From contig JAKGHH010000006.1 in NCBI GenBank assembly GCA_022828595.1, forward strand, positions 11,656,633-11,720,632: DNA of 64,000 nt. The letters run 5' to 3'. Of the stretch, positions 47,376 to 60,962 are shown in pieces. The notes beneath the pieces were generated by a model, which was not told the DNA's origin, searched no databases, and was given only the letters and a program-made list of their open reading frames with translations. The position numbers were made by a program, and so were the translations under genes. The stretch's first letter is position 1. Each line of letters opens with the position of its first letter. The DNA is from Nelumbo lutea (Eukaryota > Streptophyta > Magnoliopsida > Proteales > Nelumbonaceae).

Positions 47376-49412
47376 AAACAATCTCCTTTATTGCTGAAAA
47401 AGAAAAAGGAGGAACCATAACCCCCCTCCCCTACAAGAGGCAAGCCAAGTGGCCGCCTTAATAAAATGGTTTGATAAGTTCAGACAATACGGGGTAGGTA
47501 GGCCCCATGATCTTATAGGAGCATAAAGCCCCCGAAACAGCTAAGAGAATCACCAAGACCACCACAAATTCCACGACCGAGTTGAGAAGCAGGCTACTGA
47601 TCACCACCAACATCATCCTGAGCCTCCTTGCCATCTCCTTCAAACCGCTCTTCATCATCTTCCTCCTCATTCGGGGTCAGTGGCTCCCTGTCCACTTGTG
47701 TGACGAGCTCGAGTGGGACCTTCTATGAAGTAACGGAGCTGACATCGAGGTCGGGGAACAGGGACTTAAGGTAGCAACGACATAGCTTGAAACCCTTCTT
47801 CATCAAAGGGATACCATCCAACGCTCGCTGGTTCTCATACGCGGGAGACTTCAAGTAAGAAGGAACTGCCTCCTCCCTAGCCTGCTTAGCCCCTGGGCAC
47901 TCCTTCTAGGAACACTTTGACCTCACCTCCGGTAGCTCACGCTGCAAGCATTGACGCTCCACACGCTCCCCCTCCGAGTCCAGCTTGAGCTTCTGCACCT
48001 CGGCATTAAGCAAAGAAATTTTGATTTGTAGACTAGCTTGTTCCTTCTAACTTGAGTAAGCACGATCTAGCAAGGCCTGGCCATAAGAGTTTTCCTACAA
48101 AAAGAAAAGCAGGGCTAAGGCACCTCTAAGAGAGAAAAGCAAAATAAAAAAAAAAAACCATAAAGAAAAAGCAATAAACTTGTTTGATGCATTGGGTCAT
48201 CTGAGCCCCAGCTTCCGCAAGATCCATCTCGCTGATCCGTTGCATGTCCACCAGAAGAAGAATGCCCCTACTGATTTGAAGTGCCACCTGAGTGTTACTC
48301 GACCAACCAATTACTTTCACATGAGGAATATAAGGGATAAAAGGGGGGGCATCGAAGAGATAAGGGCCCACCTCCCGTGCAGGCTAAGGGCTAGAAGAAT
48401 CCTACTCTGTGAGCATCGGGTCCCCCTCCCCTTCCAGGTCGACAATGGGAGGAGTCCCAGAAGAAGAGGCTCCACCCCCCGATAGCCTACGTTCAGCTTG
48501 GCGCTTCTTGCAGGCAAACCTCCACTCAACATCAGCAGACATCATGGAAGCCAAGCTTGCCATACCTGCGAGAAGAAAAGAATATCAGTTGCCAAATCGA
48601 AGGGAGAAATAAATAGACAAGCAACCTGAACTAAATGTGCAATAAGTGGCCAGACATCCGACCCACCTATCTGACTCAGGCCCGCCTACACAAGAATTGG
48701 CTCAACCAAAAAATCCCCAATCCTAACACATTCTCAAACGAGCCATTGAACAACGTCTCGTATCTTGTCATCCTTACACTCAGCAACCTTTTGAGGACTA
48801 CTATACCAGGCAGTTTCGCAGTCCCAGCCACTTGCCTTCTCAAGAAAGAGGAATCGTTGCTTCCCATTCCTAACCTTATTTGGGAAGTTAAAAATTGTTC
48901 TCCCGCTACGGAAGGGAAGATAGAAATAGAAGGGATCCAAAACCCACTTCATGTGCACCAAAGTCAAGAAGGCCTCGATGCTTAGAGGAAATCTGCGGTG
49001 ATGGAACAAACTGATCAACCCAATCAGTGTCCTAACCCCATTAGGGGCAAGCAGGCCCAAAGACACCCAATAACGCCTCATGGCTGCAACAATGAAAGGA
49101 TGAAAGAGAAAGCAAAGACCAGCCGCCAAGGACTCCTCATAGACACATAGCCCCTCGTGGCCATGCTCCCAAGGATAGTTACTAGGACCAGGCACAATCC
49201 ATTGCTACTCATTTGTGACCTCATACCTATGACACAACTCTACTATTTCTTCCCCTGACAATTGGATCCCCCTGAATTAACCCGTTGTAGCCTCAACCTC
49301 TTCCCGCTTGCCTACTAAAGCCTCATCAAAAAAGGTCTCAAAAGACTCTTCACCGAAGGAGCTAGATGACTCCCACTATAATGAACTCTATTTTCACCAG
49401 AATTGTGAGACA
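47376..49412 (-). pseudogene. Antisense extra reading frame of the gypsy element (Transposase_28-like)
   Basis: On the minus strand, a block at 49195-48734 reads GHEGLCVYEESLAAGLCFLF, then HPFIVAAMRRYWVSLGLLAPNGVRTLIG. This matches the plant 'putative gypsy-type transposon' domain (PF04195, Transposase_28): a ...L.AGL..P.HPF......LG..P.QL.PN.... pattern. Further along come an 'RISEMDLAEAGAQMTQ' piece (about 48240), a coiled-coil-like Gln/Glu/Leu-rich stretch (48060-47930) and a 'MKKGFKLCRCYLKSLFPDLD' block (about 47800-47740), then an acidic tail. A start near 49412 (MSHNSGENRVHYSGS) is likely. Stops and shifts break it. Extra antisense frames of this kind are known in Tat-type elements; their function is unknown. 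Confidence 0.7.
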
Positions 49413-49903
49413 TGTTGAGAATGGAGGAAGTACTTAATAGAAAACGCTAGGAGGGACTCTAAACAATAGTCATTGAACTTAGCAAAGGAAGAAAATACAG
49501 CTCGCTTGCGGAGAATAGAGCTTGCCTTAGTAGTTCAGCAACAAGAGCCCAAACCTCGAGGGCCCCCATATTTAAATCTTGCAGGAAGGAAATCAGTAGC
49601 CCAGATTTGGAGATGATTTGATAAGAGCACGCCTCTCACGATCAAGTGGCACCTGCGCCTAATAGGCTGTTGACAGTTGAAGACAGGCACGCACGTCGAA
49701 CCTTTAGCGTGCCAATCTCAAAAATTTAAAAAGGGGAGGGGGATCGCGATTTTGAAATTTCTACCAACATGATAATGGTGAACTAAACTAGGCCGGCCGA
49801 AAAAGTGAACTGAACTTGAGAACAAAGCAAGTCGAACCAAAATTTCCTCAGAAACTTTTACTCTCTTCGCCTACTAGGTAGTGACTCAAGAGTGGGGGGC
49901 AAT

Positions 49904-50543
49904 TGATGAGGGGAATTTTAGTCAACCCACTCAACGGCGGACACATGGATGTTGTCAGCAACACAGCGTCTAACTCAGTGAGACAGCTCTCCGGTTTAGC
50001 ACGTGGTAGTCTATAACAAGTGCACGACCGAGTCGAGGCGAGCTCGGCCCACCGACAATGACATCTCGCCCCAGAACCGTCCCATGTGCCATGTCCGTTC
50101 TAGCACCGTTACCGTAACTACAGGAACAACTCATTGAACCATGCACCACAAGACCCGTGGGCGACTTGTAACCGCCACGCGAATTTAGCAACTAAGGGTC
50201 CAACACCCCCTCAAACTACAGAAACAACTCCATAGAAAACTCAAAGACATTGTCCAATGGCACCTGAACAACTAATAACTATAAAAAGAACCCATGATCA
50301 CTTTGAAAGGTATGCACACTGAAGCACTTGAACTCTCTCAAAGATTCCCATCAAATCTCCTCTCTGACTTAAGCATCGGAGTGTTTTCCTAGGTAAAACA
50401 TACCCAAGTACTCTAACCTATCTCTCTTTACAACATCTCAACTTGGATTCCTAGCTCGGCATCACAGCTCACCATTGCCAGGTCTGGACTCAGTTCGAGC
50501 CACCTCATCAGACACGAGGAAGTGAGCGAATTGTGCATCATCA
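49904..50543 (+). repeat. 3' LTR of the gypsy element
   Basis: Runs from TGATGAGGGG to GCATCATCA, so the ends are perfect TGATGA/TCATCA inverted termini. Same length as the 5' LTR. Confidence 0.9.
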
Positions 50544-50649
50544 GTGGGATTTTAATCAAAACGCAAATTCCTAACTTTCTGGAATGATTTTGTTGGATTT
50601 TTGTGGGATTTTAGCTTTGTAACCATAAGTTCAGACCATGATATATTGA

Positions 50650-51070
50650 TTGAAAATGCAGATTATGTTACTGATCATTCATGGTATGGATCGACCCTCC
50701 CCATCTTGTTGTAAAGGTACTGGTGGAAGATCATCTATGACTTATGTTCTTTACCACTTTTTTTCTTTTAGTTGAAATTTAGTGATTTAAACCCTTTTAA
50801 TTTGGTTGGAAGAGTCCTATAAAGATGGTTTGCTCTGTTTGATCACTGTTAATGCATTAATTTGAACTTGTTCAGACATTAGACTACAAGGGTAAGTGTC
50901 AAGAAGAATAAACATTCATTTACCTATCAGGAAAGAAACTTTCATTTTGGTCCATTTGCAATTTTATTGTCTAAGTTGAAATATTTATTCAATTTGGAAA
51001 GCGACATTGTTGCAATTGTATTTGGAGCTACTCTGCTTCTTGGGCGTTATGTTGTTCAACAGCTTGGTAA
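50650..51070 (+). pseudogene. Fragment of a mitochondrial complex I subunit gene (NDUFA9, 39-kDa type)
   Basis: At 50655-50752 the frames give DHSWYGSTLP and then KGTGGRSSM, as in the plant NDUFA9 N-terminal region. The two are out of frame with each other: one base is missing before the Lys codon, and a few codons between them are lost. After an intron-like gap, 51000-51066 encodes SDIVAIVFGATLLLGRYVVQQL. This is the Rossmann-fold start of the protein (usually GIVATVFGATGFLGRY), here with Gly-Phe of the nucleotide-binding loop replaced by Leu-Leu, and a GTAAGA donor follows. No later exons are seen downstream. The full protein is a ~400-residue complex I accessory subunit, so this is a decayed partial copy, beginning about 100 bp after the gypsy LTR. 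Confidence 0.65.
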
Positions 51071-52624
51071 GATTGGATTTAACATACTTATTAATTAGTT
51101 TGGTCTGGAATCATCTACAATGGTCCTCATCACTAATAATCATGCTTTTGTTAATTATTAAAACTTATTAGTTAAAAGTAACTAGTACAAATCTTTGTTC
51201 TTTGTAACTTTTTTCTATGTACAACATTTTTCCCTTGCAACTTCAATTTGTATTGTAGGGTATAGGTGTACTTGGATTAGAATTGAGTTGGAATATCACT
51301 TGGTTCATCATAAAAAAGGGTTATGTTTGTTTCTTTAGGTTAAAACAAAAAAATGCAGTAAGGGAAAAGGTAAAAGAAAAAGCTTATCTTGAGCTTTGTC
51401 TTGTTCAAAGACAAAGAAACCTTCAAATCATTAGAATGAACGAACAAGAAAAAATAAGTTGTAAAATGAGAAAATTTTGTGATGGCTAATAAAAAAATAA
51501 ATTCTAAAATCAATGAGTACTTAGTTGTTGGTGCAAAACTAGTAGGTTATATGGTCCAACCTGTTAGTACAATACATGGAATTCATTTCCAAGAATTAGC
51601 ACTACCTGGTTAAATGCTCAAGTATAAACAACTTCAAAACATGTCCATAGATAGAATAAAATAAAAACAATTGATTGGGATGACTAGTGAGAATGATTAG
51701 CCTAGATCATGGTTTCTACAACTTGTTTTTTTTTTTTTTTTTTGTAGAATCAACTTGTTTCTTTGTGAACTTTATTTGCTACCAACAACATTAAGATGTT
51801 GGAAATTTGTGCTTGCAGTTATTTTCTTGAACTTATTTTCTTTTCTTAACTCTTATAGGAACATATTACAAGAACATACAACACAAGACTAGTAAAAAAT
51901 CTCCTCAATATGCTTTTCATTTTCGTGCCATTTGCATTCTATCTCATACCTAATTTTTGATTGGTGCATCCTATACAATTTTCGAGACATGTCTGAATTA
52001 GCATATGCATCAAGTGGAGAGACAAATTTACTGCTTGGAATATGGTTGGATGAAAAAAGTAAAGTTTTGAAGTAGTTCGAACAGCAAGTATCACTATAAG
52101 AGAATAGTATTATGGAATGGCTTGAGAAGCAAGTTTCCCTCTTGGAGGATAGATTGAAATTAATAACATGTCAAATGCATTATACGTATTCTAGTATTGT
52201 TATTTTATTGACAATAGGGTTAAAACAAAAGATTTCAGCATAAGCATTATTAGGTATGTAAAGATATGGCTAAGTTATATTTGGAACATCAAATTATTTG
52301 AAGTTTCTTTTTCTTCTTGTTGTTCATATGAAATTTATGGCCGGGATTGGATTACCAAAAGAAATTATGGAATTGTATTACTAGATGTAATGGAAATTAG
52401 TAATTTGTCAATACCAAATGGGCAACTTGAACCCTAATTGTAACTCTTTTGACTTCACCACTTTTGACTCCTAAGTTGCATACCCTATGTCAATTTATTA
52501 GGCTATGTTTGATTTGCTAGAAAATAAAAGGCCGATAAAGTTAAAGTAGAGTTTTTAACAAATTTTGTGAAATTTCTTTAGAAATTTCCCTCAACTTTCG
52601 GTTCTTTCAAATTAAGCACAAGTC
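51071..52624. other. Intergenic, no recognised gene
   Basis: AT-rich with short chance frames. I looked for later NDUFA9 exons here and did not find any. Confidence 0.5.
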
Positions 52625-52902
52625 TAGGGGTGATCATTTCAGCTCAGCCCGGCTCGACCCACACAAGCCTGGCTCGGAATTTTGTGTTCAGGCCTGCAAA
52701 TTTCAGCTCGGCCCAGGCCCACATCAGGCTTGCAAATTTTAGGGCCGGGCTTGGCTTAATGCTTCAAACTCATCCTGGGCCCATGTAGACCTGGGCTAGG
52801 GTTTAGGTTACAGGCCCGGAACCCTCGATCGGGCCAGGCCCAGGCCTAATCTATAGCCCTTATCATAAGTGCAAAGCCCGGCCCGGCCCATGATCACCCC
52901 TA
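52625..52902. repeat. MITE, TAGGGGTGATCA ends
   Basis: Left end TAGGGGTGATCATTTC, right end CATGATCACCCCTA: near-perfect inverted termini. The interior is GC-rich with repeated GGCCC/GGGCC words, unlike its AT-rich surroundings. No coding. Confidence 0.75.
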
Positions 52903-53306
52903 AACACAACCTCAATGATAACTACTCAGAATGTAGCTATCTTATTTTATATGGATATGTAAATATTTCTGTTTTCTAGTTATCAAAATAACCTTTCTAT
53001 AAAGAAAGAAAACCAATGATTTTGCTTTATGTTTTCAAATGATCAATCAAATATGAATATTGATAAATCATTGTCTCTTCGCAACTATAGCTAGATTTCC
53101 ATTTAATCTCTTTCTCTCTCTAGGTTCATCACAAACCAAACCAATAGTTGTTTCCTCACGTGGCAAGCAACAACTCAAGAGAATGGATAATTCAGAATTT
53201 GTGTAATTTATCACACTATCGCGGGAATGATGAAATCTCTTATTACCCATCAAATAATGTGTAGTTTTTGTTAATACTTTCTTTTATGAGAGTTAAGAAC
53301 TAAGGG
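52903..53306. other. AT-rich intergenic DNA
   Basis: No feature recognised. Confidence 0.6.
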
Positions 53307-53490
53307 TTCATTCGGATCATGGTCATAATCGAAATTGGTCTATTCCCCCACCTGTTTGGTTATGATAGGAATTGGAATTGGAATAAGCTAGAAGGGGATT
53401 CTTATTCCCTAGAGAGGGGGGAATGGGGGAATGCCATTCCATCAAAAACTGGAGTCAAATTCCAATTATGCCCAACCAAAACAAACCTCT
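53307..53490. repeat. MITE, family C copy 2
   Basis: 'GGGTTCATTCGGATCATGG' to 'CCCAACCAAAACAAACC', with the interior 'GGAATTGGAATTGGAAT' and 'GGAATGGGGGAATGCCATTCC' words shared with 35684-36015. Confidence 0.55.
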
Positions 53491-54214
53491 CAAATTAAGT
53501 GTTACCTTTTGGTGCAAAAACGAAGAAAAAATCCATAAATTTTGCATATATAGTAGCAAGAAAATGCTTCCCCAAACACACTAGGCTCATTGAAAGGTTA
53601 TAAATTTCAAATTTCAAGCTTGAATTAGTATCAAATGAAAGGCCAATACTCAATACCCAAAGGGTGAATTAATTTTCTAGGAATATGCATAAACTATTCT
53701 GACGAATTGATAGAGTTAATACAGGTATTTCTGACTTATAAATTTACAATAACTAGTGTAGTTCTCTTGCCCTTTTGCACACTAAAAAGCAACGCCCATA
53801 GTAGAAATTAAGAACCCACTTTATAATTGCAAACACAACGATGAGGAAAAAGATAGGAAAAGCTGTGGTATGAGAGCTCCATTGTAGTTGTTGAAGGTTG
53901 GAATCGGAGAGAGAAACATAAACGGTAGAAGGTTGGAGGGAGTCCAATGAATTGCATCTCTCAACACGTTTAGGTTTTTCTTTTTTATTGTTTTTTTTTA
54001 TTTTTAATTATTTTAACAAAAATAATAAAATAATAGATAATTTTTGTCTAACAAAACAAAAACATTTAGGTGACAGACACATTATCTGAGACAAGTAAGT
54101 ATCAGTTAATGTACTTAACTACCGTGCCTACTACATCCGGACCCATGTAAGTATCATATGTTAATATGGTAATAGCTAGTATTGAGATTGGAGAACACTT
54201 TACATATTGACAAA
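53491..54214. other. Intergenic with dispersed repeat copy 2 (53962-54150)
   Basis: 53962-54150 is the reverse-complement relative of 36641-36830. The rest shows nothing recognisable. Confidence 0.5.
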
Positions 54215-54418
54215 TAACTACCTTTGTAGACACTTGCTTTATTGGCTTATATGGATAATATACCCCAAAATAGAGAGAGAGAGAGAGAAACAATGAGTTG
54301 ACCTTCCTACAATTGGTCCTGATCTGGCCACTAGTGCCAATAACTACCCTTTGTGGACATTTGCTTTATTGGCTTATATAGATAATATACCCCAAAATAG
54401 AGAGAGAGAGAGAAACAA

Positions 54419-55951
<1,533 letters not shown>

Positions 55952-56032
55952 GATCAGCTTTGATCGATGAACAGAGAGAGAATGACACATGCAGCTTAAT
56001 TATTGTGGTGCTCTAGCATGTAATTTGGACTC

Positions 56033-56042
56033 TTAATTTATA
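56033..56042 (-). promoter_or_regulatory. Candidate TATA box of the peroxidase gene
   Basis: The minus strand reads TATAAATTAA about 82 bases before the start codon, a fitting place for a plant TATA box with a short 5' UTR. No transcript evidence is available. Confidence 0.4.
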
Positions 56043-58045
56043 ATTGCTGGTACGTAGTGGCAGGTCAAAGTCTTCTTCTATTAAAATAATCTGAGCTTTT
56101 GTTTTTAGTGGAGTGGACGATGACTTTTCTTTTTGTTGGTAGTCAACGACGGTGCGGGTTGCGGCTGGCTCTCTGCTATCTACTTCGCAAACTCTTGATT
56201 TCAGGAACGAGATTCTGTTTTCATTGTCTATTTCACGCGGGACGCGGAACGGCATTATTCTCTCTCTCTCATTCCTTCCTTCCTTCTCCTTCCTGGTGGC
56301 TACCATCAGGGTCACTGGACGCGGAGTAGCCGGAAACTCTTTTTCTCCCTCATGCACACACAAAACTCGGGAGAGAACGATGGGGAATGAGGACATATTG
56401 AGAGAGTGATGGACTGATAATTACAACGCTTAAGGCTTTGATCTTAAAAAAAAAAAAAGCTGAAAGGAAGAAAAGCCTGTGCTATATATAAAGAAAGAGA
56501 AACTAATGACTGAAATGTTTTGGCAATAAAAGATTTTTTGGATTTTTTTTCCATGTTCAATGTTAAAGAAAGTAAGTGCGTGGCATGCTGGAATGACACA
56601 GTAGTGTTGAAGAATGAAGACTTATTATTAGTAGCAGTCATAATCACCTCTAAAAAAGTGTGAAAATTTAAAATATTTTTATATGTTATAAAAGATTTTC
56701 ATTGCAAGAAAAAGAACTATAATATGTACATCAATGATCTATTAAATTCATTTATCTAAGAATTGTTTATGAGAAAATTTATTTTTTCTTAACTTTTATA
56801 TATGAAGAACAAAAAATACAAAAATAATGTATTTTATATATTTTAAATGATTTTCATGGTAAGAGATAACTATAAGATGGATTTATTAGTGATTTATAAA
56901 CTTGATCAAACAACAATTTGATGCGTCTTGTAATGATTTTTTGGTAGATTGAAGGCTCAAATATTGTTTAATTTGATGTAAGTTATTCTAGGCTCCCGAT
57001 TTTGTTGATTAATGTAATGTATTTCTTTATATAAACTATTGAAATGTGAATTTCTTATGCATTTATATCTCATTCATATATTGCTATTTCGACCTTGATT
57101 TAGTGTTATTGATGTATTTGTGAGATTTGTAAGATTTTCGATCTTAAATTTGTTTGTAATTATGATTGCACTCCTATAAAAGTTGTATTTTTTTTTGTCT
57201 CGTTTCATTACCATTGCAATTTTTTCAGCTCAAATACTAATGCAAAATTTTCAATTCCATCCTCCCACCTCAATTCACTCTAATATTTGGCAGAACCGAA
57301 TCCAATCCAATCCAACTAATGAAAATCAAAATCCGAATCTCATCCAAAATCTCATTGGATTTAGGGATCTCAACTCGGGTTCATATCTAATTCAACTCCA
57401 TTTCATTTTTCCTTAAACAAAAAATAAATAAATTAAGTACTTTTAACTTATATAATAAATAATTAATATAGATATAATATATTAAATTTTACTATATACA
57501 ATTAATATGATATAATATATAAAATAATGGAATTCGGATTTTAATTGGATAGGATGGGGTTAAATTTGCATTGGAACTAATTATATATGCAAATTGATAA
57601 TCTGAATATGAGACTATAAATCAGATTGGATGTTGCATTGGGTCAAGTCCATTAATAACCCTATTGCCTTTTGCCTCACTTTGAGATAAATATGTCTTCT
57701 CCTACCTCCTCTCTCTTTCATTTAAGGTAGCTATCACATCATCTTAGTTTCTATTTTAATTTTCACAAATAAACAAGATAGTCAAATCCAAAACAAAAAT
57801 AAAAGTAAACTAGAATTTACAATCAACCTATTTGCACTTGCACACATTTACATCAATGCAAATGAAGTTTATATTGCAAACAAACTGAACCTAAATTTTG
57901 TAGCAGCCTTTTGCTATAAATTTGACTTTGTCTTGTTTGTTTTTAAAAGTAAAATTAAGTGATTTCCACTTTAAATGAAAGATAGTGGAGGTAAGAGGAG
58001 GGTTATCTATCTGTGGTTAAGGTAGGATGCAAGATGATGTGGTCC
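56043..58045. other. Upstream flank and AT-rich intergenic DNA
   Basis: A CT-rich stretch at 56255-56300 and AT-rich sequence beyond. Short frames on both strands at 56013-56409 show no family resemblance. Confidence 0.5.
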
Positions 58046-58369
58046 AAGGTTCAAAATGTTGATACCCTGAAATGCCAAAAGGGGTGTATCGATACCATGA
58101 ACCTTGCACTTCCTTCCTTTAAGGTTTTTTTTACAAAATTTCGCAGGGGGGTCATTTTTATGTTCCTTTAATCTTTCAAAAAAGAATTTCTAAAAGCATC
58201 TTGAAATAAGCATATCGTTCAGCAAAAGATACAATACGATATTCCTGATATGGGGCATATCATTTAAAAAAGAATTTCTATAAACAACTTGAAATAGGTG
58301 TATCATTCAGCAAAAGATACAATGCGATATGCCCAACACCGGGTATATCATATTGAAATTTTGAACCTT
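58046..58369. repeat. MITE, family D copy 2, with an internal duplication
   Basis: Left end AAGGTTCAAAATGTTGATA, right end TATTGAAATTTTGAACCTT (inverted). Inside, about 83 bp is duplicated in tandem (near 58178 and 58264: 'AAAAAAGAATTTCTA..A', 'CAGCAAAAGATACAAT.CGATAT'). Related to 31981-32216. Confidence 0.7.
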
Positions 58370-59530
58370 TCTAAAGTCACCCACTTTATTATGAGAAGGA
58401 ATTGAGATAGGAGGAAGATAGTGCAAATTTTTCATCATTTTTGGAATGCAAAGTTTGTACTCCCAATGAGTGCAAAAGAGACAAAAAGTACAAATATTGT
58501 ATCATGTAAGAATGCAAATTATAATTACAAAAAACAAAAGCAAAACTTAACTATGTAAAATTTTACATTCAGTGAGGATTTGCAGTGAAATCAAACACAC
58601 CTAGAGCACACTCAACCACTAGTTTGTATTTCAGACTCTGTTTCTTTGCACTGCAGAGACAACTTTTGAACCCCACTCCAGATTTGTGAGCATTTGTTTG
58701 TAATTGTGATTCACAATCATGCAAAATTTGTGCTTCTAATTAAATTTGCACTCATTGGCGCAAATTATCATATCAGAAAACTGATGGAAATTTTCCATCA
58801 CCACCACCATATAAATGAGAAGCTTGCAACAGGCTATGTAACCCTATCAAAAGTGAACACGTCAATGATCTGTACATGGTATGAGTTGTATATGGAACTA
58901 TGGATAACTGTTGTGTTTACTCTTAATTTGGTTATGCATTGCACATGCTTTGTTTGTATTTGTCCGGAGCAATTCTGTCTGCATTAGGTGTATTTCATGT
59001 AGAGTTGGGAGCAAATCATTTTACTTTCCATTTTACATTTTACAAGTTAGTAAAACAAAATAAAGTCAAATCTAAAACAAAAATATATCAGAATCAACAC
59101 TAAGCCCATTTGCACTCCTACATGTACAAATTTCATTTGCACTGAAAACAAACAAAGCCTCGATGACCAAAACGTGGTACAATTGAGATATTGAATATAC
59201 AACCAATATGCCCCCTAAAGGATCATGAACTCAGTCCGGGGGCATAGTAGGGAATGATGAAGAGTTACTCATATATTATCAGAGAAAAAAAAAAAGAGGG
59301 TGTTACTCAACGTGAATTGCTGTTTTTTACTTTTTTTTGGCTTTTTTTTGTTTTGTGTTTTCGTTGCAAAGCTTTAAAACCAAATTAAAATAAGCTGATA
59401 TGAAAATAAATTGCTTCTTAAAACAAAAATGAGAAAAAAAAACGTGTTATTGCTTGTAAATGTGTTTTTGTTTGTAAAACTGAAATCAGAAATGTGGTAA
59501 AACATGTTTTTATTTAAATATATCTATATA
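58370..59530. other. Intergenic, no recognised gene
   Basis: AT-rich; repeated 'GCAAATTTGT'/'CATTTGCACT' words around 57830-57900 and 58690-59150 hint at old repeats without clear ends. Confidence 0.5.
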
Positions 59531-59620
59531 TCTATACTATTATAAAAAGTACGAATAAGGGTGTGAAACTTTTCTTGACTAAAATGCTCACATTTGTTAT
59601 TTAGTTCATCTCTAATTATG
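59531..59620 (+). mobile_element. Possible Helitron 5' end
   Basis: TCTATACTATTATAAAAAG followed by 'AAAATGC' words resembles the usual start of plant Helitrons (TC plus TATACTATTATAAAAG). I did not find a matching hairpin-CTRR 3' end, so this is only a candidate terminus. Confidence 0.3.
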
Positions 59621-60840
59621 AAAGTTGAAAATGTATTTTCAATTAATGCCTTCCACCTTATTTAATAGATTCTCATTAATTAACTCTTATATTTAAGGTA
59701 TTAACTCTAATTCTCTCTTATTAAATCACATATTTAAGTAATATTTTTACTAATAAATGATATTAATTATATCTATTTCCAATACTTTTAACAATATAAA
59801 CCCATATATTTTAAAACTTACTCAATAACAAAACCATTGTTTATCCAAGTAATGACTAAGCAATTCAACCATCCGAATCAAATTGGCCAACCCATGAAAT
59901 CATAATTATAAAATAAAATTTTTAAATGGAAATAAACATAGAAAATTACAACTAGAAAAATAGACACATTGGTGACATTTTTATTAATCCAATTTAAAGA
60001 AACAAGTGTAATAAAAAAGAATTATCTTTATTAATGATGAAAATGAAATACATAATCTAAAACTAACAAAAAATGAAATTATTTTCTTGTTTAGTAGAGA
60101 TCAATGTTTCAACTTTTGGGTCAAATCTCTCAACCTTTAATGTCATAATTAAATAATAAAAATTAATAAAATATAAAAAACATAAAAATAAAATATACAT
60201 AAATTTTATAAAATAACATTTGGGCACATGTATTATATCATATATTTATCATGTTAAATAAAAATAAATGTACATCTTACCTTTGCGCGAGTGAGCAAGG
60301 AGATTTGGACCCTACAAGTTAAAAAACACAAGAAATACGTTAGATTTACAAGATAGAAGTGTAGATCTATAGAAAAAATCAAGGTTACATGCTGGAAAGA
60401 ATGGATTCTGACCAGAGAGCAGCCATCTCTTCTCGCCGACAAGAGGAGCTCGACGACTACAAAAATAGTATAAAAAATACTCACGGATCGTCGATGGTCA
60501 TGTTCATGGCTTGTCTGAAGATCAACGACAATGGCGCTAGCGAGAAGACCGTTGTTGACACAGGTTCGTGGTGAGGGTTCTCTAGAAAGAGAGCAGGAGG
60601 AAGAGCCCAATCTTTTTTTCTCAGAAGTTTCCTTTCGAACCGGGGTCACTCCAAATCAACGTGACCTCGTTTCATCCATTTTGGGAACCCGCATCCCACA
60701 TGTTTCCATTCCCATCCCTTTGAACAAACGCTGGAAAGCTAGAACCTTATGGGAATATTCCCATTTTCCTTTTCCTACCACAACAACCAGACATACCATA
60801 AGGACAAGGCTAGGAAATTCGAGGATTCCCTATCCTTAAC
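59621..60840. other. Intergenic, no recognised gene
   Basis: A frame pair at 60254-60840 looks less AT-rich than its surroundings, but neither strand shows a family I know. Confidence 0.4.
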
Positions 60841-60962
60841 GGGGAGTGGGTGCCTTGCCCTGAACCTGCCTGACACTAGGGACAAGGCAAGGATGAGGTA
60901 GAGTGTCTTGACTATGGGGCGGGGACAGGGATGGGATGTCCCACCCCATTGTCATTCCTATG
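60841..60962. repeat. Possible MITE, family B end (ATTGTCATTCCTA)
   Basis: G-rich 'GGGGCGGGGACAGGGATGGG' and the terminal ATTGTCATTCCTA, the reverse complement of the end at 6521. The other end of this copy is not clear. Confidence 0.4.

Larger units (their letters stand above)
37090..50543 (+). mobile_element. Ty3/gypsy LTR retrotransposon (Tat/Retand-type), with a nested Copia
   Basis: The two 640-bp LTRs (37090-37729 and 49904-50543) are flanked by near-identical 5-mers (ATGGG and GTGGG). Inside are a PBS-like site, gag, protease, RT, RNase H and integrase in gypsy order, then a long 3' region with an antisense frame, then a polypurine tract (about 49890-49900, AGTGGGGGGC). Without the 4.6-kb Copia element it is about 8.9 kb. 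The domain sequences (HVDDSSNQ RNase H, HHCC integrase, YCHFHKDFGHDTE gag motif) and the antisense frame suit the Tat lineage. Many stops; inactive. Confidence 0.92.

Noticed and set aside
56013..56409. Open frames on both strands upstream of the peroxidase
   Set aside because: Low-complexity CT/GA-rich sequence explains the open frames. No family resemblance.
60254..60840. Overlapping open frames on both strands, less AT-rich than the flanks
   Set aside because: No recognisable domain or splice context on either strand. The later part merges into repeat-like G-rich sequence.
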